Assembly: GCA_026004775.1 (NCBI GenBank)
Contig: BPJU01000005.1
Coordinates: 186,001-250,000, forward strand
Source of the DNA: Pirellulaceae bacterium
GTDB taxonomy: Bacteria > Planctomycetota > Planctomycetia > Pirellulales > Pirellulaceae
DNA length: 64,000 nucleotides
Reading direction: 5' to 3'
Positions within the stretch are counted from its first letter, which is position 1; the number at the start of each line of letters is the position of its first letter. The notes under the pieces are model-generated. The model did no database searches and was not told the origin of the DNA. It was given only the letters and a program-made list of their open reading frames with translations. Positions 20,231-28,887 of this stretch are shown here, piece by piece. Both the position numbers and the translations under genes were made by a program.

Positions 20231-21861
20231 TCGAAAGCCAAACTGGCTTTCTGTGGGTGCGGTTACGCTAGTCTTGTTGCTGTTGCCGTCGCCCGTGCAG
20301 GCACAGAACTCGGTGCGCTTGTCGTTATCGCGTCCGGAGCCGCAGCGGACGCCCGTCGCTGCTGGTCGTGTTTCACCAGTGAAAAAAACGGTAGCCAGAG
20401 TCCCGAACGACCAGACTCTTTCTCGCGACCCCACGGTTGAAGCTGCGTCAGATCCGGAAGAAAACTATGTACCGCCTGCCGTGGGCAAAGCACGGGCCGA
20501 GATTCTGCTCTTGGATGAGCCAGTCCCGGCTGAGCATACTTCGGCCAGTAGCTCGCCATCCCGAACCGTGCAACGTGCCGCTTATGGAATGCCGGCCTCG
20601 TCTGCGACACGGCTCGGACCTCCTCGCGTAACGCCCGCTACCACCCAGGATGAAAACGGTCTGCGCTGGCAAAGGGCATTTGCCGTGGATGAACAGCCAG
20701 GCGGCTTAGACGTTGTCAGTGGCCCTGCCGTTGTACCCGCGACGGCCATAAGCGGGGGCGAGGAAGGGCCGCAACTGATGGCTCCCGGTATTCCCGTGGA
20801 GGCGGATCCGTTTGCCGATCCGTTCGGGGACCGACAACTGTCGGCCGTCCCACCAACGACCCGGCAGGCCGACCTGGTGGCACCGCTTGAAGTCCCTGGC
20901 GAACAGGTCGCATCGCCCATCGAGGAAACGCTCGACGTTGGGCAGCAGGCTCCTTTGCGGCTCGAGGCGATTCCGTTGCGGGCTGCTCCAGCGGCACCAG
21001 CCGGCCCTGGTTCCCCAGACTCGAATCGCAACCATGAGACTTCCGCGCAGGAGCTTGGCTCGGCTCTTCAGGTCCCTGGGAGCCGGCAGTCACAGCAGCC
21101 GCCCTCCACGCCGATGCCGCGCACCCCGGCTTCCGAGCGACACATTTATAACGAGCGGGACTGCGACCGGGATGTGGCCGACTGCCAGCGATTGCGGGAT
21201 CGAGTGCGGGCACGGTCCATCCGGCAGATTTCGCTGGATATCAGTCCTTCGTTCAACCCGGTGACGCTCGAATCGGGCGAAGCTCCGCCGGAGCGTCCTC
21301 GAGGATATGTCAACGACTATCGGACGTGGACCGATGCGCAGGGACGCGTCGTAGCTGTGGGGGCTTTACAGGGAATCGAGCACGGCCGGCTGTTGATCCG
21401 GACGCGTGAGGGGAAGATCGAGCAGATACCGTATCGGGAGTTGAGCGACGTCGATCAATGTTACTTCGCGGCGTGGTGGGGTATACCATCCGAGTGCACG
21501 TTGGGCTATGAACGGTACGAGCCGCGTCAACCAGTGCCAGCCACGTTTGCCTGGAAGGCTTCAGCCGTGTATCACAAACCGCTTTACTTTGAAGAGGTGC
21601 AGCTTGAGCGGTACGGGCATTCGGCGCGCCCGCTTATCCAGACGGCTCTTTCCGGCGCCCATTTTGTGGGCAACATCGCGACGCTTCCGTATCAGATGGC
21701 AATTCATCCCATGTGGGAATGCCAGTATCCGTTGGGGCATTATCGGCCGGGCAATTGTGCGCCGTGGCTGGTGCCACCGGTGCCGGTGAGCGCCAAGGGC
21801 GGGCTGGCCGAAGCCGGAGTCATTCTGGGCGGCGTGTTCCTGGTGCCGTAATCGGCAGGCG

Positions 21862-22194
21862 CGGAGACCGCGTTCGACTAACACTACCGCTCCTGGTAAT
21901 TTGTATCTGCCCTATTGCCCTCTGCCTGGCGCATAAGCGAACCCGCCGTTGGCAATATCAATTCTGTTGCGCAGCAATGGGCAATATCCGGATGGATAGC
22001 TGGCTTTGACGTGGCACCGCCACGAGGCTGTGAAATGCGTAGGCACTCAAACTCGTCCGACTGTTTCCTTCGCCCCCTTTGACTTCATTGCCAATCTAAA
22101 CCAGGCAGGGCATGGGGCTAACAGTAGAAACAATCGTCGTCCAAAGCTTTTGTCCGGTAGATACCGGGGCTATTGTTCCCCAAACCAAATCCAA
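21862..22194. other. Intergenic stretch after the duplication
   Basis: About 330 bases between the end of copy 2 and nnrE, which converge here. A CCGGTATCTACCGG palindrome occurs near 22157 but has no T-run on either strand. No gene is seen. Confidence 0.45.
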
Positions 22195-22899
22195 CTACGC
22201 ACCGCACAGCCGTGGGGCGGTGCCTAAACCATAGGCTGCCAAAAGTTCGCGCGGTACCCCGATAGACGCCGTATAGATTTTTCCCAGGTAGGGGGCCGCT
22301 TCCGGATTGGCAAATCCCTCCTTCCAAGCCACGAACGTACAAGTCACGTCCGCCACCACCGTTGGGTCATACGCTTGCCCTGTGTCCGCATCCAACCCGC
22401 TTGGCAGATCCACCGCCAGACGACGTACCGGCAACTGATTCATCCATCGGATCAGCTCGGCATAAGGTGAGCGAGGCGGCCCGCGTGTGCCGGTTCCCAA
22501 TACCGCATCCACGCACCAGTCGATGTTCCGGATATACCGATCCCACCCGCCGGCCGTCTCGGGCAACCAACGTTCAACAGCAATCCCAGCCGACTGGATC
22601 ATCCGGAATTGGCAAGCCGTCTCCGCGGTAAACTGCTCCGGTTCATCACAATAGGCTACAAGCACCTCATAGCCCCACGAATCCAGGTGGCGAGCCACCA
22701 CCAGGCCGTCACCTCCGTTATTGCCTTTACCGCATACGACCAATACACGTCCAGCCACACCAAGACGGGCAAGAAGCTCGGCACAGGCCCGGCCGGCATT
22801 TTCCATCAGTACCAGCGAAGGGATGCAGTAGCGTTCGATGGCCTCTCGATCCAGGCTGCGCACCTGATCGCGCGTCAAACATCCTCGCGTACCGCTCAT
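22195..22899 (-). CDS. nnrE: NAD(P)H-hydrate epimerase
   Basis: Interconverts the R and S epimers of hydrated NAD(P)H so that they can be repaired. The protein matches the YjeF N-terminal domain: LTRDQVRSLDREAIERYCIPSL at the start, LMENAGRA near residue 31, VVCGKGNNGGDGLV near 55-68, the nucleotide-binding stretch VDAVLGTGTRG near 130 and LAVDLPSGLDADTG near 163. At 234 residues only the epimerase is present; the ADP-dependent dehydratase domain (NnrD) is not fused and not encoded next to it. The start gives MSGTRG. Confidence 0.92.
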   Translation of the reverse strand: MSGTRGCLTRDQVRSLDREAIERYCIPSLVLMENAGRACAELLARLGVAGRVLVVCGKGNNGGDGLVVARHLDSWGYEVLVAYCDEPEQFTAETACQFRMIQSAGIAVERWLPETAGGWDRYIRNIDWCVDAVLGTGTRGPPRSPYAELIRWMNQLPVRRLAVDLPSGLDADTGQAYDPTVVADVTCTFVAWKEGFANPEAAPYLGKIYTASIGVPRELLAAYGLGTAPRLCGA

Positions 22900-22934
22900 C
22901 GGAACTCCTCACTGGCTGGATTCGGCGTACCTGG

Positions 22935-23171
22935 TCACTGCTCCCAGCCCATGCAGCGACCTTGGCCGCAGCCGGGCAGCCCGCATCCGCTGTCGGTAAC
23001 CTCGCTCGGACAGACCGGCAGGGTCGCAGCTCGAGCCGGCGCGGCCGGCAGGCTGATCAACTTCCTAAGTTGATCGGAACCGCAGGCCGGACAACTGACC
23101 GACTCGCCACTTCGAACCAACTGCTCGAACTGGTTACCGCATTGCTGGCACGCGTATTCGTAAATAGGCAT
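22935..23171 (-). CDS. FmdB-type zinc ribbon protein
   Basis: A 78-residue protein of the putative regulatory FmdB family. The ATG at 23171 is preceded by GGAGGT and gives MPIYEYACQQCGNQFEQL, the hallmark N-terminus. Two CxxC pairs (CQQC near residue 8 and CPAC near 27) make a zinc ribbon. The tail is Gly/Cys-rich, CGLPGCGQGRCMG, with more cysteines. The role is unproven for the family; binding of nucleic acid or protein through zinc is likely. It lies 35 bases upstream of nnrE on the same strand and may be co-transcribed. Confidence 0.85.
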   Translation of the reverse strand: MPIYEYACQQCGNQFEQLVRSGESVSCPACGSDQLRKLISLPAAPARAATLPVCPSEVTDSGCGLPGCGQGRCMGWEQ

Positions 23172-23363
23172 CGCGACTGACCTCCGTTGAAGCACCACGC
23201 CGGCAAACATTCGGATCAGATGCCGGCCCAGAATTCGACACCTACGTTTCCACGATATTGTCACCGATATTGTAATGGCGGATGCGGCAAGACCGAAGGG
23301 TGATGCCAAGCCAGCGGCAGCCACGGCAAGCCGGGAAGGCCGCGTGGCGGCCCAGCCCTGGCG

Positions 23364-24299
23364 TTACTCCGGATCGGGAAAAGCTTCCGATTCCAGTTCC
23401 CGCCATTTCATGGGATGGCGGAACGGCTCAATTCTCAGCACAACTTCCCCATCCTGAAAGATCCGCACCGTACCGCCGGATTGACTGACGACGACGGCAA
23501 TGGCTTTGGTTACTTTGGTGATGGCCGCAGCCGCGGCATGGCGCGATCCCAGGCCGGCCGAGAGGGTTACGTGCGCGTATTCGGCACTGATCAATTGGCA
23601 GGACCGAATGACGATTCCCTCCTCGTCGACAATGAACGCTCCGTCCAACTGAGCGATCTCCTTGACCGCCTCTCGGACTTTGGGGTTGTTCAGGTCGCGG
23701 TCTTCGGCTTTGTAACCCCTGACGCAGTCAAAGCCGGCCGGATAACAGTGTCTCAGCACTTTCCGCACGTCGCCGATGACGAACATCGTGCCGACCGGTT
23801 TTCCTTCCCGGCCCTCACGGCCGATATCCACGGCCAGATCGATGACCAGTTTGAGCGTTTCCAGGGGGACACTGGTGCGCAGCTTGCGAAGATCACGCAC
23901 CGTCAGCCGCCCCAGGTGTTCATCCAAGTTGATGATGCTCAGCGAATCAATCCGCTCCGGTTCAAAACCGCTGTAAACGGCGACGACTCGGGCGCCGCGT
24001 TGTAATACGCCCAGAGCCACACTGTCCAGCACGGCTTTGGTCATTTTTTCGAGTGTGCCGGCTTCGGCGTCGCCCAGCACCACGGCCGGTATACCGGCCT
24101 CCTGGGCGCCACGCACGTCGTCTTCCGTTTCGCCGGCCACGATCAGCAGACAATCGTCGCTGAGGCGCGCTTTGAGTTCTTTCCAGTCCGTGGGCCACTC
24201 GAGCAGCACTAAAACAGCATCGGCATCCAAATCACGGCAAAGTTGTCCCGCTTTTTCCACAAAAGCGGCGAACTGCTTGCTAAAGCGGGGAGTCTTCAT
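23364..24299 (-). CDS. dacZ: Diadenylate cyclase, DacZ-like (c-di-AMP synthase)
   Basis: Predicted to make cyclic di-AMP from two ATP. I start at the ATG at 24299 (MKTPRFSKQFAAF, 311 residues); upstream codons in the open frame look non-coding. Residues 1-120 resemble the pyruvate-kinase-C-like domain found before the cyclase domain in DacZ-type enzymes. The C-terminal DisA_N domain has the DGA motif at 219-221 (DGAFIVDEEG) and the second motif as GLGSRHAAAAA at 250-260, where the usual RHR is RHA. No membrane segment is seen, so it should be cytosolic. Activity is likely but the RHA variant should be borne in mind. The symbol is by analogy. Confidence 0.78.
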   Translation of the reverse strand: MKTPRFSKQFAAFVEKAGQLCRDLDADAVLVLLEWPTDWKELKARLSDDCLLIVAGETEDDVRGAQEAGIPAVVLGDAEAGTLEKMTKAVLDSVALGVLQRGARVVAVYSGFEPERIDSLSIINLDEHLGRLTVRDLRKLRTSVPLETLKLVIDLAVDIGREGREGKPVGTMFVIGDVRKVLRHCYPAGFDCVRGYKAEDRDLNNPKVREAVKEIAQLDGAFIVDEEGIVIRSCQLISAEYAHVTLSAGLGSRHAAAAAITKVTKAIAVVVSQSGGTVRIFQDGEVVLRIEPFRHPMKWRELESEAFPDPE

Positions 24300-24417
24300 G
24301 CGCGGTTGCCACGGGACCAACGACCAGCTTGCAGACGAACCGCCGGAATCGTATGCACAATCCAGCCACGAAGCAACACCCCCGCTATCGGTTTTTGCGC
24401 GGAGCGGCCGCTCGTGG

Positions 24418-26022
24418 TTAGCGCTGGCCGGCCTGAGCGCGATGCTGAGCCAAATCGACTCGCCTCTTGCCCGGCTGGCCTCCAAACAGCCTTTCGTCGT
24501 AGATGGCCAGCGCGTGCAAGGCGTGGCCCTTCGGGCCGATCTCCCAGGCATGGTCCAGGTTCTCATAAAGCAAGTCCGTCAAGAACCGTACCGCCTTGAC
24601 CACGCGAGGGTCGGTAAGCTGTTCGTCCGGCAACGAGTAGACCAGCCATTCCAGGATATGTCCGGTCGTTTCCAGTTTGCGTTCGGCCGTGCCGTAGGCG
24701 CCCGGCCCGGCAAACCAGTTGGTGCTGAAGCTGCCGTCGGGGTTCTGGAGCTTGAAGGTGTACTCGTGGTAATCCTCCACATATTTCTGGGCTCGATACC
24801 ACTGCCCGGTGATGGGCCGGCCGCTTTTTTGGCGGCGTTTGACCGCATAGCTAAAACCCATCATCCGGTGAGTGCCGCCGCAGGCGGCACCGATCACCGG
24901 CTGGGCCAGCTCCTCGCGGATCAGCTTCGGAATATCCCAGCTCTGCCCCCAGGCAGAGGTCCATTTTTCGTCCGTATCCAAGTAATGGGCCAGTCCGATC
25001 AGTTTGAAGGTCAGCTCCGTGCCCTCACGACACGTGCGCTTTTCATATTCGATCAGATCTTTGACCGTAAACGTCCGGCCCTCGACCCGCATCGGATAGT
25101 CGGAGCGGACGCGCGACTGGGCCAGCATCGCCAGGAACTGGCCTTCATGTCCCTGCACGCCGGGGCCTACCCGCAGGCGCAATTCGCCTCCTTCCAGGTA
25201 CATCAACTGCTGGCCCCGACACACACCGTTCCAGCACAGCCAACCGATGGCATTTACCCGGCGCCCGCTTACGGTGATTTCCGTATCGACTCCGTATGCA
25301 ATCAACGCGTGCATCACGCCCCAGGGACTGCGCCGCTCGGCTTCCTCCGGTCGCTCAATATAGTAGGCCAATACATCCCGCAATCGATCCCGAAGCTGGA
25401 TGAGATCCGGAGTCAACCGCATGTCGATGGCGCGTGGCGCGGAACCGTCATCGGTATTGGAAGATCGTTCGCCGATGCCCCGCTGCTCCGTCGAATCCGA
25501 TGACTTAGAATCCGGAGGCTGTCTATCCAGCACCGAATGGTCAACGTCGGCAGATGGATCATCCTCGATGAATAACTGTACCCGGAGCGAGGTCCGGGGC
25601 TCGCTGACTGCGGAAGGCTGAACTGATCGAGGAGGCTGACCCTGCGGCTCGCCGGGGACCGCCTCCTGAACGCGGTGGGGCACTGGTTGAGAAACGGATG
25701 GCCCAGACTCCTTGGACAGATCCGATCTATCCTCTGCGGGAAACGATTCGGTTGCCTGCGTATCAGGATCGAGAAGCAGTGGAAGCTGATCTGGTGCTTC
25801 GGGATCTGGCTCAGCCAGCAAAGCTGGTGCGAGTTCCAGGTGGGAAGGCATCCGGTCGTCGATCTGGTGGGACAGCCGCGGCCCGTCGATCAACGTCTTC
25901 TGCGGCGCTGGGCGTGTGGAGACGGCTGCGGGTGGATTCTTGGCCTGAGACTCGGTGAGAGCTTTGGCAACGAAAAACAGACAGCTCCACAGTACGAACG
26001 AACTCGCTACGGTGCGCATCAT
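24418..26022 (-). CDS. Large exported protein of unknown function
   Basis: A 534-residue protein with an N-terminal signal peptide (MMRTVASSFVLWSCLFFVAKA). Residues 25-200 are a Pro/Ser/Glu-rich spacer. The C-terminal 330 residues are ordered and helix-rich, with GWLCWNGVCRGQQLMYLE, GTHRMMGFSYAVKRR near residue 390 and LQNPDGSFSTNWF near 440; the last phrase recalls terpene-cyclase or prenyltransferase-type alpha/alpha toroids, but I cannot assign a family. The body is predicted to be periplasmic. dacZ begins 119 bases downstream on the same strand. A minus-strand terminator at 26206-26233 separates it from the HEAT-repeat gene. Confidence 0.75.
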   Translation of the reverse strand: MMRTVASSFVLWSCLFFVAKALTESQAKNPPAAVSTRPAPQKTLIDGPRLSHQIDDRMPSHLELAPALLAEPDPEAPDQLPLLLDPDTQATESFPAEDRSDLSKESGPSVSQPVPHRVQEAVPGEPQGQPPRSVQPSAVSEPRTSLRVQLFIEDDPSADVDHSVLDRQPPDSKSSDSTEQRGIGERSSNTDDGSAPRAIDMRLTPDLIQLRDRLRDVLAYYIERPEEAERRSPWGVMHALIAYGVDTEITVSGRRVNAIGWLCWNGVCRGQQLMYLEGGELRLRVGPGVQGHEGQFLAMLAQSRVRSDYPMRVEGRTFTVKDLIEYEKRTCREGTELTFKLIGLAHYLDTDEKWTSAWGQSWDIPKLIREELAQPVIGAACGGTHRMMGFSYAVKRRQKSGRPITGQWYRAQKYVEDYHEYTFKLQNPDGSFSTNWFAGPGAYGTAERKLETTGHILEWLVYSLPDEQLTDPRVVKAVRFLTDLLYENLDHAWEIGPKGHALHALAIYDERLFGGQPGKRRVDLAQHRAQAGQR

Positions 26023-26205
26023 GCTGGTAACCCCATGCTACCGCCCTCCGTGGGCAGCGCCGTGCCTTGTCTTCGCTACATTCCAACCTGCGGTGAGAAC
26101 CGCAGCCGGCATACCGACAATATCGTCACTGAACATGCTGCGAACCCAACACTTACCGTCACCAAGCGTGTTGGATTGCCAGCAGCCAATCCGGAGATGC
26201 GTCGT

Positions 26206-26233
26206 AAAAAGAGCTTAACGGTTGGGTAAGCTC
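26206..26233 (-). terminator. Intrinsic terminator, minus strand
   Basis: Read on the minus strand the sequence is GAGCTTA, a nine-base loop, TAAGCTC and then TTTTT. The 7-bp stem with its T-run lies just after the HEAT-repeat gene stop at 26282, so it should end that transcript. Confidence 0.7.
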
Positions 26234-26281
26234 CTCGGGATTCCCGACCTGTGGGAATGTATAGGGTGCTACCATGGTCAT

Positions 26282-27019
26282 TTAACGAAATACCTCCTCG
26301 GTGAGTCGTTCTACCCAGGAGCCTGGACGAGGCTCCGGAGGGTTTTCTCCTCGCAGATACGCCTTCCACGCGGCCACATCGTGTCCGTAGCGCCGCCCGG
26401 TGGTGTGGGCCAATGCTTCCATGGCACGGTACTGAAGTGCCGGGTCGTTATCGTCCAGAGCAGCCGCCAAGGCGCGATAAACCAGCGGATGATCCAACCC
26501 GTCCATCGCCCGCAAGGCTGCGGCTCGCACATCGACATTCGTATCCTGCTCGAACAGGTTTACCAGCAAGGCGATGGCCTGTTCATCTCCCAACTGCCGC
26601 AGGCCCGGACAGGCCGCTGCCCTCAATTCAGCATCCTGGCTGGTAGCCGCTGCATAGATCCCCTGGCGACTAAGTTCCGGCGGAAAAACCATCAAACTTT
26701 GTACGGCTGTAATGCGCAAAACCAGGTTGGAGTCTTCCTGAATCAGGCGTGTAAGTTCACGAGCGGTTGTCGCCTGATCCTCGGGTGTCATGTGGTGTGC
26801 CTGCTGGCGAATAGCTCGGATCCTTTTCCAATGCGTATGAAACGACGGCATCAGCCGCTCGTCCTCGGCCCACTGCCGCCGGTAGTAGGGATTCAGGGCA
26901 TGCAACTCCACACACCCGGCACAACCGGCACAAAGCAGCACCGTGGCCACCAGTTGCGCGATGGCCCGTAATCCGGCACCGCGCTGCGAACCGATCTGAA
27001 CCACCGCGTCTCGGAGCAT
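26282..27019 (-). CDS. HEAT-repeat lipoprotein of unknown function
   Basis: A 245-residue protein starting at 27019. A lipoprotein signal is visible: a hydrophobic run LVATVLLCAGC near residue 25-35 followed by Cys. After a conserved-looking segment LNPYYRRQWAEDE the rest is made of HEAT-like helical repeats (DSNLVLRITAVQSLMVF, AELRAAACPGLRQL, NVDVRAAALRAMDGL and ALQYRAMEALAHTTG). These should form a protein-binding solenoid in the cell envelope. The partner is unknown. It is divergent from the gene at 27379 and ends in its own terminator. Confidence 0.8.
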   Translation of the reverse strand: MLRDAVVQIGSQRGAGLRAIAQLVATVLLCAGCAGCVELHALNPYYRRQWAEDERLMPSFHTHWKRIRAIRQQAHHMTPEDQATTARELTRLIQEDSNLVLRITAVQSLMVFPPELSRQGIYAAATSQDAELRAAACPGLRQLGDEQAIALLVNLFEQDTNVDVRAAALRAMDGLDHPLVYRALAAALDDNDPALQYRAMEALAHTTGRRYGHDVAAWKAYLRGENPPEPRPGSWVERLTEEVFR

Positions 27020-27378
27020 AGCTGTATCAATTCCCGGCAAACAACTTGTTGTGGTGACGCCTTGTACCAGATCGCAAAAGTTGACGCCAGACGAATCCAC
27101 GGCTACCGGCAAAATTGGCCCAACACCCGAGAATCGCCGAGCGCGGCTCGACAACCACCGGTTGCTCGGGCCGTTTTTCGTCAAAGAGCTTTGTCGAATG
27201 GGCCCATAACGGCTTTTTTGAGCACGGCACCATCCGCAAAGACGCTGCGAGTGTACCCCTTTGACGAGCCATCGCCGCTTTTGGCCGGATGCATGCACAT
27301 AAGCGCCGTGCCGAGCGAAAACCGATAAATCACACAAGATGTCCCCTTTGGGCAGACGAAGGCAAGAAGGAGCGATGG
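27020..27378. other. Divergent intergenic region
   Basis: About 360 bases between the HEAT-repeat lipoprotein gene (minus) and the membrane-anchored protein gene (plus). It must contain both promoters; I could not settle on elements. No gene is seen on either strand. Confidence 0.4.
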
Positions 27379-28173
27379 GTGAGTTCCGACTGGATCCGCG
27401 CGCGGCTGATGTGGCTGGCATTCCTACTGGCGGCGTTGGGAGTTCCCTGGTTCTTGAGCGAATCGGGAACGGATTCGGAAAGGGCTGCCCCAAGCCATTC
27501 CGAGCGCAGCCCGGCACGTGGCAACTCGACCGGCAGCCTCACCCGGTCTGACGCGAACGGGCTAAGTCCTATGGGCACCGTTGAGACACGCTTCAGCCAG
27601 CCGCCTGCCCAGCGAGCAGGTCCGCACGAGGACGGCGCAGCTCTTCCGGAGAGTGCCATGGGGATCCCGACTTCGTCAACCATTCCTCTTGTTCAGGCAC
27701 TGGAAGAACTGATCCGGTTCGATTGGACGCCGGATGCGCTGTTGGAGCGGTTTCATCGAGTAAGCACCGTTGCGGCAGACGACCAGCTAAGCGGGTTGCG
27801 GGTGGTGTGGGTGAGCGGCACGCGGCCGGAAGATCTGGCTGGGTCACTTACCTACTATTTTGACACTCAGCACCGTCTTCAGCGGATCTCATTCATTGGC
27901 CAGACAGGAGACTATCAGCCCCTGGTGATGTTTCTCCAGAGTCGGTTCCACCTTGAGCCGCGAGAGTCTCGAGCGGCTGGTTTGTGGCTGGTGCTCTGGA
28001 ACGGACAACCGACTTCGGCACTGTTGGTGGAACGGGCGGCGGTGATTCGAGCGGATGATCCGCTGGGGCGGTATCAGATCTGGTTCGAGCTGAATCGACC
28101 GCGCAACTATGGACGTCTGAGCCTCTCGTTCGCCGAACGGCTGGAAACGGTCCGCCTGGGAGTTCGCTGGTAG
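27379..28173 (+). CDS. Membrane-anchored protein of unknown function
   Basis: I choose the GTG at 27379 because AGGAG lies eight bases upstream and the protein then begins VSSDWIRARLMWLAFLLAALG, a short N-in membrane anchor. That gives 264 residues. A Ser/Pro-rich linker spans about residues 30-110. The C-terminal domain (about 120-264) is well ordered, with LSGLRVVWVSGTRPEDLAG, LTYYFDTQHRLQRISF and RYQIWFELNRP. No named domain is recognised; similar proteins are, as I recall, confined to planctomycetes. A periplasmic location for the domain is inferred. Confidence 0.75.
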   Translation: MSSDWIRARLMWLAFLLAALGVPWFLSESGTDSERAAPSHSERSPARGNSTGSLTRSDANGLSPMGTVETRFSQPPAQRAGPHEDGAALPESAMGIPTSSTIPLVQALEELIRFDWTPDALLERFHRVSTVAADDQLSGLRVVWVSGTRPEDLAGSLTYYFDTQHRLQRISFIGQTGDYQPLVMFLQSRFHLEPRESRAAGLWLVLWNGQPTSALLVERAAVIRADDPLGRYQIWFELNRPRNYGRLSLSFAERLETVRLGVRW

Positions 28174-28887
28174 CGTACGGGAATGCTAGCAACACCGAAA
28201 CGCAGCTACCACGCCAGGCGTGCTCGACATGTATCGGTAAAGGCCCTTCCAAGCCGGAGGACAAACCGGGGACAGGTTCCCAAGATTTGAGAATCGCTGC
28301 GGCAAGAGCCGCCGGGTTTTGGCATGACCTGTCACGGCAGTGTGTTCACAAGGCAATGTCTCTCAAGCACTTGCAACTCACAGACCTACCGGACATTGAA
28401 GCGTGCCGGTGGCGAGCGACAAGTTTTCCACGTAGGCCGGTGTGCGGTGGCCGACCCGAGGTTGTCCGCAAAGCCGCACCAATTCGGCCTGCTTTGAACG
28501 GGCGGCTGTGACATCAGGCCACAACCGTTTGACAGCAACGCTAGCACGTTTACAATCGGCGAACCGAGGCGATGCTGGTGAGTCGAAGCCAGGTGGGGTC
28601 TAGTGCTCGGCATTCCGCAACCGGGCGGCCAAGGCGAACGAGCTGGTTGTGTTGGCTGTTCCGCTCGGCTGCTCCAGCATTGCCGGTCCCTTTTGGAATC
28701 GACAACTCGGGGCCGACACCGCGGGGTGGATCCAAGGTGGGTATCCCGCGGGCGGACGTGGAGACAAGCAAGAGGTTTGCTGCGTTCGTCGGCTCTCACT
28801 CGTGCGCAGCAGGCGGCTGCGCCTGTGCACGGAGGCCCAGCGGGTGAAGGCCAACGTGGGCAGGTAGAGCAAAGGACGCACGAGGAC
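28174..28887. other. Long leader/intergenic region upstream of dnaA
   Basis: About 710 bases. A promoter is visible at 28529-28556, leaving a leader of about 325 bases before the dnaA GTG. Open frames across the leader have unconvincing composition. I looked for an origin: TGTGTTCACAA near 28340 and TTTTCCACG near 28423 are only weakly like DnaA boxes, and there is no AT-rich unwinding stretch. No tmRNA, RNase P or SRP RNA signature is seen. Confidence 0.45.
28529..28556 (+). promoter_or_regulatory. Predicted sigma70-type promoter upstream of dnaA
   Basis: A consensus TTGACA at 28529-28534 and TACAAT at 28551-28556, 16 bases apart. It is the best consensus -35 noticed in the window, but lies 330 bases from the dnaA start. 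Confidence 0.55.

Noticed and set aside
23415-25503. Long plus-strand frames opposite dacZ and the large exported protein gene
   Set aside because: Antisense shadows of two well-supported minus-strand genes in a GC-rich genome.
28300-28450. Possible DnaA boxes and chromosomal origin upstream of dnaA
   Set aside because: Only two weak matches (TGTTCACAA and TTTTCCACG), no cluster and no AT-rich unwinding region.
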